A stretch of DNA of 64,000 nucleotides from Trebouxia sp. TZW2008 (lineage: Eukaryota; Chlorophyta; Trebouxiophyceae; Trebouxiales; Trebouxiaceae): NCBI GenBank assembly GCA_002118135.1, contig BDIU01000204.1, forward strand, positions 201,986 through 265,985. The letters run 5' to 3'. The translations under genes were made by a program, and so were the position numbers. Position 1 is the first letter of the stretch; the number at the start of each line of letters is the position of its first letter. The notes beneath the pieces are model-generated. The model did not search any database, was not told where the DNA came from, and saw only the letters and a program-made list of their open reading frames with translations. Shown here piece by piece: positions 11,701 to 23,024 of the stretch.

Positions 11701-13700
11701 GTTCTTGCATGCAGGTGGCACGAGCAGTGGAGAAGGCATTGTCAATGGCATCCTTTGACTCTTCCTTCGATGCCTTTCTGCACAGTGTCAAGCGCATGTC
11801 ATCTCCACCTTTGTTTTCCACCCAAATGAACATTAGCTCGGACAGCTTCTCAAGCTGTGCTGTTGACAGATGGTGGTGCATAGTCAAAGCACTGACGCAT
11901 CACAATGAGGCAGCAATGCAAGGCAGCGTTGAGCGCCTGGTAGCGGCCGGAACACGTTCTATGCCCGCAATGCAGCAGCCATGCTCTCTGATCAGCCAAA
12001 GCAGCTTATTACATGGTCCGGGCTTGCAACCAGCTGGATTGAGAAGCCCAAAAGCTGCACAGACAGCACAGCATTGGCCCTGATGCATCTGCAAATTTAC
12101 CTGTTAGCATACCCTCTCTCATTGCCTTTTACATTCTTGTAATGTGATTTCAAAGCTGGCTGGACATAGGTCTCGTACAGACTGTGTACCCACTCACTGT
12201 GGTCCTGATACACATGCAAGCGAAAGTTGGTTTCCAGCAACTGCCGCATCATCTTGGCATTCCTTGGAACAACAGTCGCTTCTGCAGGGGCCAGAGCAGA
12301 AGTTCATCCATGAGATGCGGCACAGCATAGCAGAAATTCCCCAAAATCACAAAACAGCAATGCAGCAATGTACATATTGCCAACATAAAGCCATGAGACA
12401 GGTGCTGCATCAGCACATCAGAATCCCGGGAAGACGCAAATGGACAACGCAGCAGTAGCATGTACACTGCCAACGTTATGTCGTAACACAGCTGCTGCAA
12501 CGCATGTCAGAAACTTTATAAGATACAATGAGCAACGCAGTATCAGTTTGTACTTACCAGGGCAGATGAGCAGTCCAAACATGGCCCATTCTTGCAGATC
12601 TGGCAGCAGTTGCAGTCCCCTGATGGCTGCAGATGCTGACATGCCTAGCTGCTGCTGGCATGCTGCATCTACCTCAGCTGGTCTCAGCACATTCAGCATC
12701 TGCAATTCCTGTGTTTCCTTGGCAGTGGCAAATGCTGACAGCACTGGACTGACAATGAGCTCCAAAATCTGCAGTCAACATTGTTGGTGTGAAGGCACAG
12801 GCGAGTTTGACAGAACTCATGCTCGCTGGCTCATTGATTGCCGACCATGGGAGCAGTCAATGAGATTGGCATTGCTTGCCGTTTGCTCTGCATGCATTCT
12901 GACTGTGCAGGCAAGGAGCACACCTGAGAGATGCGTGGCGTAATGGCAACAAACAGTTGCTGTAGCTGCAGGACTGGCTTTTCAGAGGCTGTCACCAAGT
13001 CCACCATAGCTTTTCTGTCTGCTAAGTTTTGCTGCAAGCTGGATTTGCCTTTCAGCCTGGCATGGCTGTGCACTAAGGTAAACAGCTGGACAGTCAGCTT
13101 GCTGGGATGAAGCCGCAGTAGCAGCAGCAAGCGACCGGTATCACAAAACAGCTGCATGTATTGATGCAAAATTTCAGCTGTGTAGTCCAAAGAGAATGGC
13201 GCCATCTCATTGGCCACACACGTGAGCAGCTGGACATTCCGCTTCACCACAGCGCTGATCTCCTGTACACCACAGGCAAGCGCCTATAGCCTGCCACCAG
13301 CCATTGAAAGCATTTGACCATAATCAGCAGGGTTACCCTCAACAACATATAGCCTGGCTCAATTTCTTTTAGTATGGTGTCTGCATGCCGCCATAGCTCA
13401 TCTGCTCCGAGCCGGTCCACCTGTAAGACAGGACTGCTCCAGCTACTAGAGCAAGCAGTTGCCTGCAAGTGGCAGACTGTGGTCCAAGAAGTCAACCTTG
13501 ACGAGATCAATGGAGCCGGGGTGTTCAGGAAAGCTCTTAACAAGCTTCTGTTCGATGGCATAGTATGTGGTCACAAGCTTGCTGGTCTCAGGCTGGTTGA
13601 TCTTGTCAAACCCGGCTCGGCCTTCGTGCACTCGAAGCAGCAAGACATTCGTCGTTTCAATTTGCTCTTGCAACGACTCTGAAGTATGCGACGCCGCCAT
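5771..13700 (-). CDS. NAP1/NCKAP1 (HEM) subunit of the SCAR/WAVE regulatory complex
   Basis: This subunit scaffolds the WAVE complex that relays Rac signals to Arp2/3-driven actin assembly. Start ATG at 13700, stop at 5771. First exons traced in phase: 13497-13700, 13337-13420, 12924-13262, 12558-12768, 12101-12281 and 11543-11891. Landmarks in family order are KSFPEHPGSIDLV, LQEWAMFGLLICPE, YGKTEVLWYFRNVNE, STDPSVSGLIAAIHAMHDLL, VFQPGHESLPANRG (about 9090), EIQRPSVLQGQVKRLV, SCVEWYTTTVLRDQ, SYEELCAFCQTWGLYGVKEM (about 7550) and GPGRMLMMDQLAADMQDRAM near the end. These align with plant NAP1/GNARLED along its length, including the PGHES and IFGGYGVDRLD-type positions. Internal exon borders after 11543 are approximate. 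The protein should be near the usual 1100-1300 residues. The gene is head-to-tail with the protease upstream. Confidence 0.87.
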
Positions 13701-14244
13701 CTGCCTGGCTTATGTAGTCAGGCTAGCGTCGCTGCAGGATGGCCGGTTTACAGGCCTGCAATCCTCCTTGACTGTCTTGTTTGAATTCGTGACTGACACA
13801 CTTCACACACGCACGGATACCTTTCACCTGAACATATTACCCATACCATACATGAATGCAGGCTGTTGCACGCGTTGTATGCTAGGCAGCAAGGAGCTAT
13901 TGCATATATGTATGACCGGCATCAGTCAATGCATTTTATACCGGTAGTTGTAACAATTAGTTGTCAACCCGACTCCAACATTGGCAACAGTTGAGTTACT
14001 CAGTGGGCTTCAGCAGCCATGCTTGCAGAAGGGTCATCATACAGAACAGCCTGACGAAAACACTATATAGTGCAATACATACATTGCTTGGTTATGACTG
14101 ATTGGAGCAGATGCAAAACTGTTGCTGACATCGCCACTGATGCTGCCAACGATGATGTATATCAGCATTTCGTCACAGGAACCAGCAAGCAACGCCATGC
14201 TTGATCAAGTGTGCCTTCTTTTGCAAGACACCTGGTTGTCATGT
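13701..14244. promoter_or_regulatory. Intergenic region upstream of NAP1
   Basis: 544 bp between the CtpA-like stop and the NAP1 start, both on the minus strand. It should hold the CtpA 3' end and the NAP1 promoter. No convincing coding exon or named motif was seen. Confidence 0.45.
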
Positions 14245-17200
14245 CTAAGGTGATGTCTGCAGCTGCATTGCCGCCAGCTTGTCCTGAGCCATTTGTATGC
14301 ATGGGTCTTGAGACAGGTCTTCAGCATTGCGACTGCCAGCTACCCAAAATTCAGCCTGGGTGACCTCAGGAACACAGGCAACATCTGGCTTGATCCCCAC
14401 CTGCATCTTGGAATGAAAGCAGTGAGTCTCATCCCTTGACGCACTCATGTCCCACTACTCACTGCCCTATTGGCTGAGGACAGCATGACGGGCTCAGCAG
14501 TCCATTGTTTTGCGCATAAGAGCAGCTTGACACTGTACGTACAAACCAGCAATAGATCCTGCAAGCCTAGCAGTCATGTATCAGTCTGTCTTGTCAGCCA
14601 AGCCTGCACAAGTAACATCTGCTTGCAACAGATGATGCTTCCACGCATAGAGTGCGAAAGATCTTTGTATGGACAGACCTGCATGGCATTGCTGAGCATG
14701 AGCACAGGCTAAGGCCTCATTCGCTTTGAAAGGCTGATTGTATGCACTTCTTTGAGATAGAAATCAACAAACCAGACCTGCCAATCAGGCTGACCATACA
14801 GCCATGACGAGCAAGTATTTCATGTCAGCTTCCATGACCAACAGTTGTCTACATTGAGCTTTCCAATGCCAATGATGCTTTTGCTCATGCCATTGTGCGC
14901 ATTGCCTAGACATACGCGCTCCCAAACTCCTCATGCTTTCGTGTGTGGGCTCATGCTCTGTTGACCGCATATGTGTGAGTCTTGGCCTTCAACACTCCAT
15001 CACGACGTCTCCAAAATGTTGATGTTGTTTCTTTCATGCAGAACATGAGCATCACATAAGTGCAAGACAGCTCCACAGTTTTGCCTGGGCTCAGGTTTGA
15101 GGTCAGAACTCAGCAACACATACAAAGGAATCCACTCTTGTACCTTATGGACCGGCATGCGCTTGGGAGTCATATAGCTTGCTGTTGATACAAGCAACAC
15201 TGAGCCATCACTTAGGTTGACTACGCGCTGAGTCACGCCCTTGCCAAAGGTCTGCTCCCCAATCAGCAGCACGCCTGCTGCATCATGCAGTGCACCAGCC
15301 AGCAACTCACTGGTGCTAGCTGTGCCGCCATTGACCAGTATCACCTTGCACAGCACACAAAGCGCTTTCATGACACACACAGGTAGACAACAATGGAGTG
15401 AATGGATTGCAGAGTTCAGCCATGCAATAACACCATACTATGACCATCATCAGCTTGTGCAACACCCAAAGCGCCTTCAAAACCACACAGAGTTTGAACA
15501 GCCTAAGCTGCAATCAACAAGGAGCAATAATGTGAGCCGCGCCATTGTTTCAGGTGTCCTTAGAGCCATGCATCCTGATGCTGCTGCTACTACAGCCCTT
15601 GTAGAACAACTTTAATGCCCCAGGCCGTTGGCAGCTTCACCAGCGGGCCCCAAAAGAGACCTTGCAAACCGACACTGATAACTGATAACACTGTTCAACG
15701 CAAGTTGCAGTTGGTCAGCGGTAGCAGCTAGCAGCCATACACGCAAGAGCTCCTTGAAACTCATGTCACGTCTTTGCTGGTGCCCAAAGCAGCAGAGGAC
15801 TGAAATCCTTGTGTTGTTCATGCAAGCTTCGGATTCATGGCTCTGGAAAAACAAGCCAATGGCGCAGGCAGCACAGATAGACCCATTCGTGAGTGCAGGC
15901 ACACACAAAACTCTCTGATCCGTTGCAGAGAGCTTACCGTCGGCTGCATGACCATATGGGAAGTGTCCTGCATGTTGACAATCTCTTCCTCCCCAGTCCC
16001 AAACCTGACAATGCAAAAGCCATCACCATCTCTCAGGAACAACTGAGCAATGTTGTACCCTGATCCAACCACACCACCAGAATTGTCCCGCAGATCAAGG
16101 ATATATGCAGAAGCCTTATCCTGTAAGCAATAACAAGCTTTCAGGCACGCTTTGCAGACTGTCTTGACAAGTGTAGTTGCTGCTGTGAGCGCTTTGCATG
16201 TCATGCTTTGTGTGCACCATTCATTGCATGTGCACAGAGCATGATTCTTGGCTTTGTGGCAACGCACAGGCAGGCAGCAGCATACTTGAGTCCTTACCTG
16301 AGTAGACAATTCTTGCAATGCATTCTGAACATCAGCTGCAGCGTTCTGGCTGAAGACTACAACTCTTACATAGCCTGTTGTTCCGCCATCCTGCCTGCAA
16401 CCCCAGTTATTGCCTTTCTCAGTCGTGCACTGGACCGCCAAGCTTTTCTAATTGTGTATGTGGAAGGCATGCCTACGCGGTTTGTAGAGCATAAATCATG
16501 CAATGCATATCTGTGTACAAACAACCTTTCATTGTGATCACCTGCTAAGAGCTGCATACTGTACAGGGTGTATTTCAATGGGGCCTGGCTTCAAGTGGAC
16601 GTTGTACACATTGCTGCCTGACGGGTCTGGGGGGTCAGATCCGCCAGCATCAGCTTGCCTGGACAACTTGAGATCAGCCTCTGACTTCAATTCTTCTGCC
16701 CACTCCCTATGCAATGCCAGCACGTATAGTCGTCGTGTTTTGCACTCATGCTTTACTGAGCAATGGATGGCTTATCAGATGGGGCAATTTTGGCATGTAT
16801 CGCCATTCTCTTGTCAACAGCAAAGGCCTGAGACTTGACTGCACTTGACTGACTTACTTGAAAACGCATTCTAGTCGGGCTCAAAGGTCTTCTTAGGTAC
16901 AAATAGTCACCAAGCGACTGTCTTTGAGGGAATTTGTCTGTTCACATGCTGAACCACATCAGAAGCACTATTCAAATGTGTCACTGTGCATAGCGTTAGC
17001 AACTGTCTCAGAATAGGCAGCTTTGCAGTTAGCGGAAGAGAAACGACTTCTGTGTAAGGACTGTTGAGTTGTGTGGGGCAAGAATCTATGCCGAGACTTG
17101 ACAGGTATGTACAAGGGGTCAGGCTCACTCTTTGCTTTTGCTTTGGATATTTTTGCCATTGATCTCCAAAATCTCATCCCCTGCTTGCACCCCTGCTGAC

Positions 17201-18152
17201 TCTGCAGGGCTGCCATTCAATACAAGCCCAACTTGGAGCCTGTTGTCAGGAGCAGCTGCCACTGATAGCCCAAGCGCCTTGACTTGACCCTCTGTAGTGT
17301 TCTGGAAAGCTGTGCTTTGTTGGCCTGGCCTCAAAAGTCTAGTAAAAGGGTCACCTGCACATTGAATGACATATAGTTCTGTATACACAGCTACAGCAAA
17401 ACAGGACCGTGGCAGAGAAATAGCACGTATGCTTGAAGGTGGCACAAAAGATTGTGCTACCTAAGGTTTTGAGCATATTGTCTGTGACCTTGTATGCATC
17501 ATCAGCTGAAGACGCCTTGTAGCTGTTGTCAATTGACTCCTGTATGGAGCACAGCATTAGCACACTGTCAGAGCTGGTTCATGCCAATTGTACACAGAAC
17601 ATGTGCACATCTGCAGTTCTGAAGTGTGCACATGCATAGGGTAAGAGAGGGCAGACCTGCAATTCTCTTTGCCATTTGGCATGATCAAACTCTGGATCCA
17701 TGAATTGAGTTTCCACGTAGCCTGAGCTGCAACACAGATTGCTTATGGTAGAGCATTTTATCTTGCATAGGTTTTCATGGGCACAGCATGATCAGGTGGG
17801 CATTGAGTTCAATCTCTGCTATTTGGCATTCACAGGCAGTGCTTCTGAAATGCCTACCCCAAGCCTCAACAAGCGATTTCTGAACTGTGCGGATTTCTGG
17901 ATTGACAGACGCTTTGAAAGTGATTGTCAGGTCCTCGCTTGCGTGAGCGGGGCTCAAGCTTATCGCTAATGCGGTTCCTGCTGCGAGAACGTGCCGGAGC
18001 CAGGGTGCAATTGCGTATAGATTCTTGCTTGATGGACGCCGAAGATCAGCGTCATGCTTAGATGCAGCTCGAATGTGCGGCAAGTGGACTCGTTTATGCT
18101 GCTGTGCGCGGCACTGGCAAGCAACCGTGCCATGTCGTGACCTAACCAGCAT
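14245..18152 (-). CDS. CtpA-like carboxyl-terminal processing protease, thylakoid lumen
   Basis: CtpA is the serine protease (family S41) that trims the D1 precursor so the photosystem II manganese cluster can form. Start ATG at 18152, stop at 14245. The N-terminus is a bipartite transit peptide: basic Ser/Arg stretch, then a hydrophobic run ending LAISLSPAHA, a lumen-type cleavage site. Exons in order carry YVETQFMDPEFDHAKWQREL (about 17720-17660), DNMLKTLG plus PFTRLLRP, the PDZ segment GSPAESAGVQAGDEILEING (about 17230-17140), GYVRVVVFSQNAAADVQ, AYILDLRDNSGGVVGSGYNI (about 16110), NGGTASTSELLAGAL with the nucleophile Ser (about 15330), and EQTFGKGVTQRV with the general-base Lys. The C-terminus reads GIKPDVACVPEVTQ. 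Exon edges are approximate. A CtpB-type or other plastid paralogue cannot be excluded. Confidence 0.88.
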
Positions 18153-18588
18153 ACAACTGAGGCGCTGAGATGCGTTCAAGCTAGGTTTTCACGGTCTCAA
18201 ACTGCCAAAAGAAAGTTGCTCTGCTGACTTCTGGTGCGCGCGCTGACCATGCAAGGCTTGCTGAAGCTGAGTCGTGGAGTGATCACAAAGACGTTCTCAC
18301 AGACCGGGTGGACAAGGCGAGATCAAGCCGGCACTACACTGCCCTGCAGATGTGCCGTGCAATGTCTGGACTCTGTGTCACTGCACGCAACAGGATGAGG
18401 TCAAGCGCAGGCTGACGTCCAGAATTTCTGCTGGCCTCTGATCATAAACTGGCTCTCGGGCGATTGCAAAAGCACGTGAACTACTGCACAACTTGCCCCA
18501 GCCCTGGCCCCACAATTGCACACATGAAGAAAGGCTGCAACAGGACAGAGCAGTTCTCCAGACATTCCAAGCATTTGCTGTATACTGG
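18153..18588. promoter_or_regulatory. Intergenic region upstream of the CtpA-like gene
   Basis: 436 bp between two minus-strand genes. It should hold the dolichyldiphosphatase 3' UTR and the protease promoter. No element is recognised. Confidence 0.4.
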
Positions 18589-19401
18589 TTACTTCAATTT
18601 CTTTGCTTTGTGGGCAAGTGCCATCTCATACTCCAAAAGCAGAACATCATTGATAGCCCAAGTGTCCTTGATCCTGAACAATTGTCCTAGAAGTGATCGC
18701 TGCAAAGCGTCAAAATGTGTTGCTGCCAAGCATGTTGCAGCAACGCATGTTGCAGCTACCAGCAAACCAGCAGCAGCACCAGCTAGCACTTGCGGCAGGT
18801 CATGATAGCCCAGATACACCCTAGAGTATGCAACCAGAAGGCTTGCAGATATGTACAACAGCGTCATCATAAGTTGACATAGGCGCTGCCAGCTGCTCTG
18901 CGGAAAGCAACGGGCTTTTCTGCATGTCTGAAGAAGCTCAAGACCTAGCAGGAAGAAGATGACCTGGCAATGAGATGATGGCATGCCAGGCTTGTTGCAA
19001 ATGCCCAGGGCCTCACAAGTGCTCAGCGGACGTGTTTGGCGGATAGCTTGCTTCAAGAGGCGTCCTATTGCTGCAGCAACAGGACCATCACCTTTGTCTG
19101 GACAGTTTAGATCATGTGACCTGTCCAGCTGCAGCATTTACCTATGTTTATAGTGGCACCAAGCAAGAATAGTCCTCTGTGAACGTCTCTGCACACGGGG
19201 ACAGTCACTCTCCTTGCACTGAGTACAGAGTTTGTACCTTGAGGCTACTGACCTGTGGCTGTACAGCAAGGTTGCCTGGTAGAACAGTGCCAAGTATGGC
19301 AGCAAGCTGACATGAGCCAACACCTTTCCTAGGTTGTCTGCTTGCCGATACATCGCTCCATCGATGCAGGCAGGCTGCAGGAAATCATCAGAAGCTTCCA
19401 T
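18589..19401 (-). CDS. DOLPP1: Dolichyldiphosphatase (PAP2 superfamily)
   Basis: This ER enzyme removes a phosphate from dolichyl pyrophosphate released by N-glycosylation, recycling the lipid carrier. Exons 19253-19401, 19142-19188 and 18589-19070 join in phase (678 nt, 225 residues, close to the family's roughly 240). The PAP2 phosphatase motifs are all present: KQAIRQTRP (C1), GMPSSH (C2) and SRVYLGYHDLPQV (C3). Hydrophobic segments include LAHVSLLPYLALFYQATLL and the Ala-rich stretch after the third motif. The tail FRIKDTWAINDVLLLEYEMA matches the C-terminus of DOLPP1 rather than of other PAP2 proteins. The middle exon is only 47 nt. It is divergent from the EndoG gene with only 208 bp between start codons. 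Confidence 0.88.
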
Positions 19402-19609
19402 GCCTGACTTTGAACAAAGCCGAGCGTCGACAAACTGCTGTCGGCAAAGCTTGCAAAGTTGGAAGAGACTTTGACTGGACTCTGAAAGTTGAGTACAATG
19501 GCATTAGCAGCGTCCAAGGTGAAGGTCATCGATCGCGCATCATGGCAACACTGGAGATCATATGTGTGGCGGAAGGCATTCACGCTGATGCCGCAACGCT
19601 GATACGAGC
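19402..19609. promoter_or_regulatory. Short bidirectional promoter region, DOLPP1 / EndoG
   Basis: 208 bp separate the ATG codons at 19401 (minus) and 19610 (plus). Both promoters must lie in or overlap this interval, unless they sit in coding or intronic sequence. No TATA-like element is obvious. Confidence 0.45.
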
Positions 19610-22484
19610 ATGAGGCGGGACTGGCTGAGGTAGATCATTCTCGTTTAAGCCTCACGTCGCCACGCTGATCACGCCGTAATAGTGCTGATATGTGAGTCGT
19701 GCTGGCAGGCTGCTCAGCAGTGGCTTTGTAGGCGTGGGCCTGGGTGGCGCAGCTAGCTACTGGCTGCTCAGACGCAGCAGATCAACAGGTAGGTCGGCAA
19801 CAGGAGCGGATCTTGCTGCACACTTTGCTTCATATGAAACCTTATCAACTTGTGTCATTTTTGTAGGAAATGCCACTGAGACGGGGCCTGCAGTTGTTCA
19901 ACATCATTGCTTGAAATATGGTAAGATCGCCATCAATAGGCCTGGTCTGCTTGAGCTGCTGGCACGTTTTCAGCTGAAGCTCCTGGTGCAGGTTTGCCCA
20001 GCACAGATAACCTACGCTTTCATCAGAATTTTGTTTTGTCCTTTGACAGCGCCAAGCGCAATGCAAAATGGGTCCTGGAACATATCACCAAAAACTCGTC
20101 CTCAGGGCAGGGCAGCAGGTATGGTGGAAAGCTTTGCCAGCAAGCACTTCATAAAGAAGCACACAAATCAGTTGTTGAGGCTCACATGCAGAGCTGATGT
20201 GCGCTTCTTTGAGGATGTTGGTCTGGAGCCACGTTTCCGCAGCAGACTGGAGGATTACAGAAACTCTGGCTATGACAGAGGCCATCTGGTAGGCTTTCTG
20301 ATGCCGCCAGAGCCAAGCAACATATTTGCAGATGCTGCACATGCCTTTTGAGCTCTCAAGACCTTTTTGCCATTGAAGCAGCTTGAGCTGCTGCAGTCAT
20401 CAGGTATCTCAAATGTGCGCAGCCTGCACATGCATGCCGTCCATGTCCTGCTCCAATGCCTGTGCATGTGGTGCGTGCCTTGACGAGAATGATTGGTACA
20501 CAATTCACACAGCTCACATGCTGAGTGCAGGCACCTGCTGCTAATCACAAGGGAGACCAGGCGGGCCTGACAGAGACATTCTCCATGAGCAACATCAGTC
20601 CTCAAGTTGGCAAGGGCTTCAACAGGTCTGCCATCACTTTGTGCTTTTCCAGACAGAAGTCAGCAGTGTCAAGGCAGACACAATCATGATAGGAAGCTTG
20701 GAAATTGCCAGTAACTGCCTCTTTGCAAGGGAGACACATTCCTTGCAGAAGCAGTGTGGCCTGTCAATGGCACACCTAGTTGCAGCTACGCACTCACAAG
20801 CTCTCAACACTGCATGTTGCACTCTGTGTAAGTACATGTTGCAGAAGTGGATCATGCGGCAACAGGCTGCCTTGTTGGAGCTACATATGTTCAAGACTCC
20901 AGCAAGTCTGTGCATGAGCATAGATGAAGGACATGTTGTCAAGCTGACTCATCTGTGTTGGAAAGGCAGGGACTATTGGGCACGCTTTGAGCGCTTTGTC
21001 AAGACCCTGGCGTGGAACAGTGACGATGTGTACGTCATCACCGGACCTTTGTATGTGGCCCAGAAAACGCCACAGGGCTATGTCATGCATCACCCAATGA
21101 TAGGTATGCCTCAGCGTTCTGCCGAGCATGACATGCAACAGTAATGCTGCTGGTTTGTTCAGCCCAAGTCTGAGTATGCAGTCATTTTGTGATGTTGCCT
21201 AGATGGTTCTAGGGTCTTAGTACGCAGCCCTTTTGTGATGTTGCCTAGCATAGTTCCAGGGTCTAAGTATGTAGCCATTGTGTGATGTTGCCCAGAATGC
21301 TCCCAGCTTAAGACATACCTGCAAGCTGCACACACACTGCTTACTTATGTAACGCACCACTGCAGGCAAGCCTCCTTGCTTGGTGGCTGTCCCAACCCAC
21401 TTTTACAAAGTTGTGCTGGCAGAAAGCAAGTCCAACTTGCCATTTGATGCTCCCAAGATCTCAGTTGGCGCTTTTGTGATGCCCAATGATCAGATCCAGC
21501 CTGATCATCCCCTCACAGCCTTCTCTGTGCCTCTAGAGATGCTTGAGAACGTAGCAGGTGCTGTACTGCCAATTGCCTGCAATTCTCTGAAGTTGTGCAC
21601 TGCGTACTGCATACTGCTGCTGTGTCTTGTGGGTAGTATTGCATTAGATGCTTGGGTCAGCTTGCTCCTGCTTTGAAGCGAGTCACAGCGTACTGATCCA
21701 GGATTCAGATGTGCAGAAATGCTGCCGTCACGCACGCTGGCTGTGAATTGCAAGGACATTTGCTTGCTAAAGCACCTGGCATACAGCTGGCAGGCTCAAG
21801 CAGAATTGTCATCATGATCAGTCATGGTGTGAGCTTGCTCTGTGCAGGCATGAGGTTCTTCCCTGCATACATCAATGATGCCAGGCGCCAGGCATTGGAC
21901 AATGCAGCATTCAGATGGAATCAGACAGGGCAGCAACAGAAGAAGCTCATGAAGTGGGGAGACAGGAGTCAGCTGCAGGGCGGTATGCTGATGCTTGAAG
22001 GCCCCGTTAGCCAACAGACTGCCCAGAAAGGCAGACAGGCTCAACCACAGCCTTTGCCTGCTGGCTCTCTTGGAACATTCACTATCACTAGTGGCATTCA
22101 AACTCCAGGAGCAGCAGCTTTGATATCAGGTAACATACAAGAACCTTGTGCATCCTTCTGAAGACCTATCAATCTGCAACTAGATCATCGGCATGTTCTT
22201 AGTTCTCTGCCAGAATGTCAAGGGTTATCAGCTCGGAGTAGGCTGTGATGACACTTGCCTGCAGCACTAGCCTGTGCTCTTGCTGAAAGGGCTTTGCTGC
22301 TTGTGCTTAGTGCTGACAGCAAGACGTATCAAATGGCTAGGCAACTGATGGAGCTGCCTGTGGCTATGCAGGCGTAGGAAGCGATACACTGCACATCTGT
22401 GATGCGGTGGAGTGCAAGCTGCCAGCTGAGGACTGGTTTGAAAGTAGTGGTGCCGCAAACAGAAGGAAACAGATCAAGTCATGA
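19610..22484 (+). CDS. Endonuclease G-type DNA/RNA non-specific nuclease (NUC1/EXOG family)
   Basis: The family comprises Mg-dependent beta-beta-alpha metal nucleases, usually mitochondrial. Ten exons join in phase: 19610-19629, 19709-19788, 19867-19920, 19992-20118, 20192-20288, 20531-20625, 20970-21103, 21366-21557, 21848-22129 and 22372-22484 (1194 nt, 397 residues). The first exon is only 20 nt (MRRDWLR across the junction). A hydrophobic segment (GFVGVGLGGAASYWLL) follows, as in mitochondrial EndoG. The catalytic centre is SGYDRGHL joined to APAANHKGDQ: His of DRGH is the general base and Asn of NHK the metal ligand. ETFSMSNISPQ, DDVYVITGPLYV and KVVLAESKSN are further family positions. 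The last exon gives LHICDAVECKLPAEDWF, the conserved C-terminus. Targeting is inferred. Confidence 0.9.
21180..21310 (+). repeat. Short tandem repeat in an EndoG intron
   Basis: Three diverged copies of a unit of roughly 60 bp, each containing TTGTGATGTTGCC followed by a GGTCTAAGTA-like segment, lie in the intron between 21103 and 21366. Confidence 0.75.
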
Positions 22485-23024
22485 CGCCTGCCCCAGCTGT
22501 GTTATCTCAAGGCTAACAGGGCCACGGTCCATGCCAGCATTCCATGGGGTCAGCAACACACAGCCTCAACTGCAGAAAGGCTACCAGATTTACAGCAATG
22601 CAAGATTGCCATCCGTTGTGCAAATGCTTGAGGGCGTGTGCATCTGGAGGTGTCATGTCTTGTACAACACAAGTGCTTGTCTGTTCTACTTGTGCAAGAG
22701 CTTCTCCTTTCTCATGTAATGGCGTCATGCTGACAGTGTTGCTTGCATAGCCTTGCAACAACAAACGTAGACCTGATGCATTTCAAAATATGTCATGTGT
22801 AGGATCAACTTAGTGGCGAGCAGCATCATTCCGATGATATGTAGTGTTATGTGCTGTACAGTTCTGTATATACATATATAACTATATTGTAAGCTGGAAC
22901 AATACCCGTTGCAACACTCACAGCAGCTGGACACCATGAAATTTTGCTGTGAAGCAGGAACAACGCAACAGAATATATCTTATGTACATGGATCATGCGC
23001 AAGTAAGACAATGCCACCAATGAC
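22485..23024. other. Intergenic region, EndoG 3' side
   Basis: About 540 bp between convergent genes. It contains 3' UTR material and an AT-rich patch around 22860-22890 (TATATACATATATAACTATA). No gene was seen. Confidence 0.4.
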
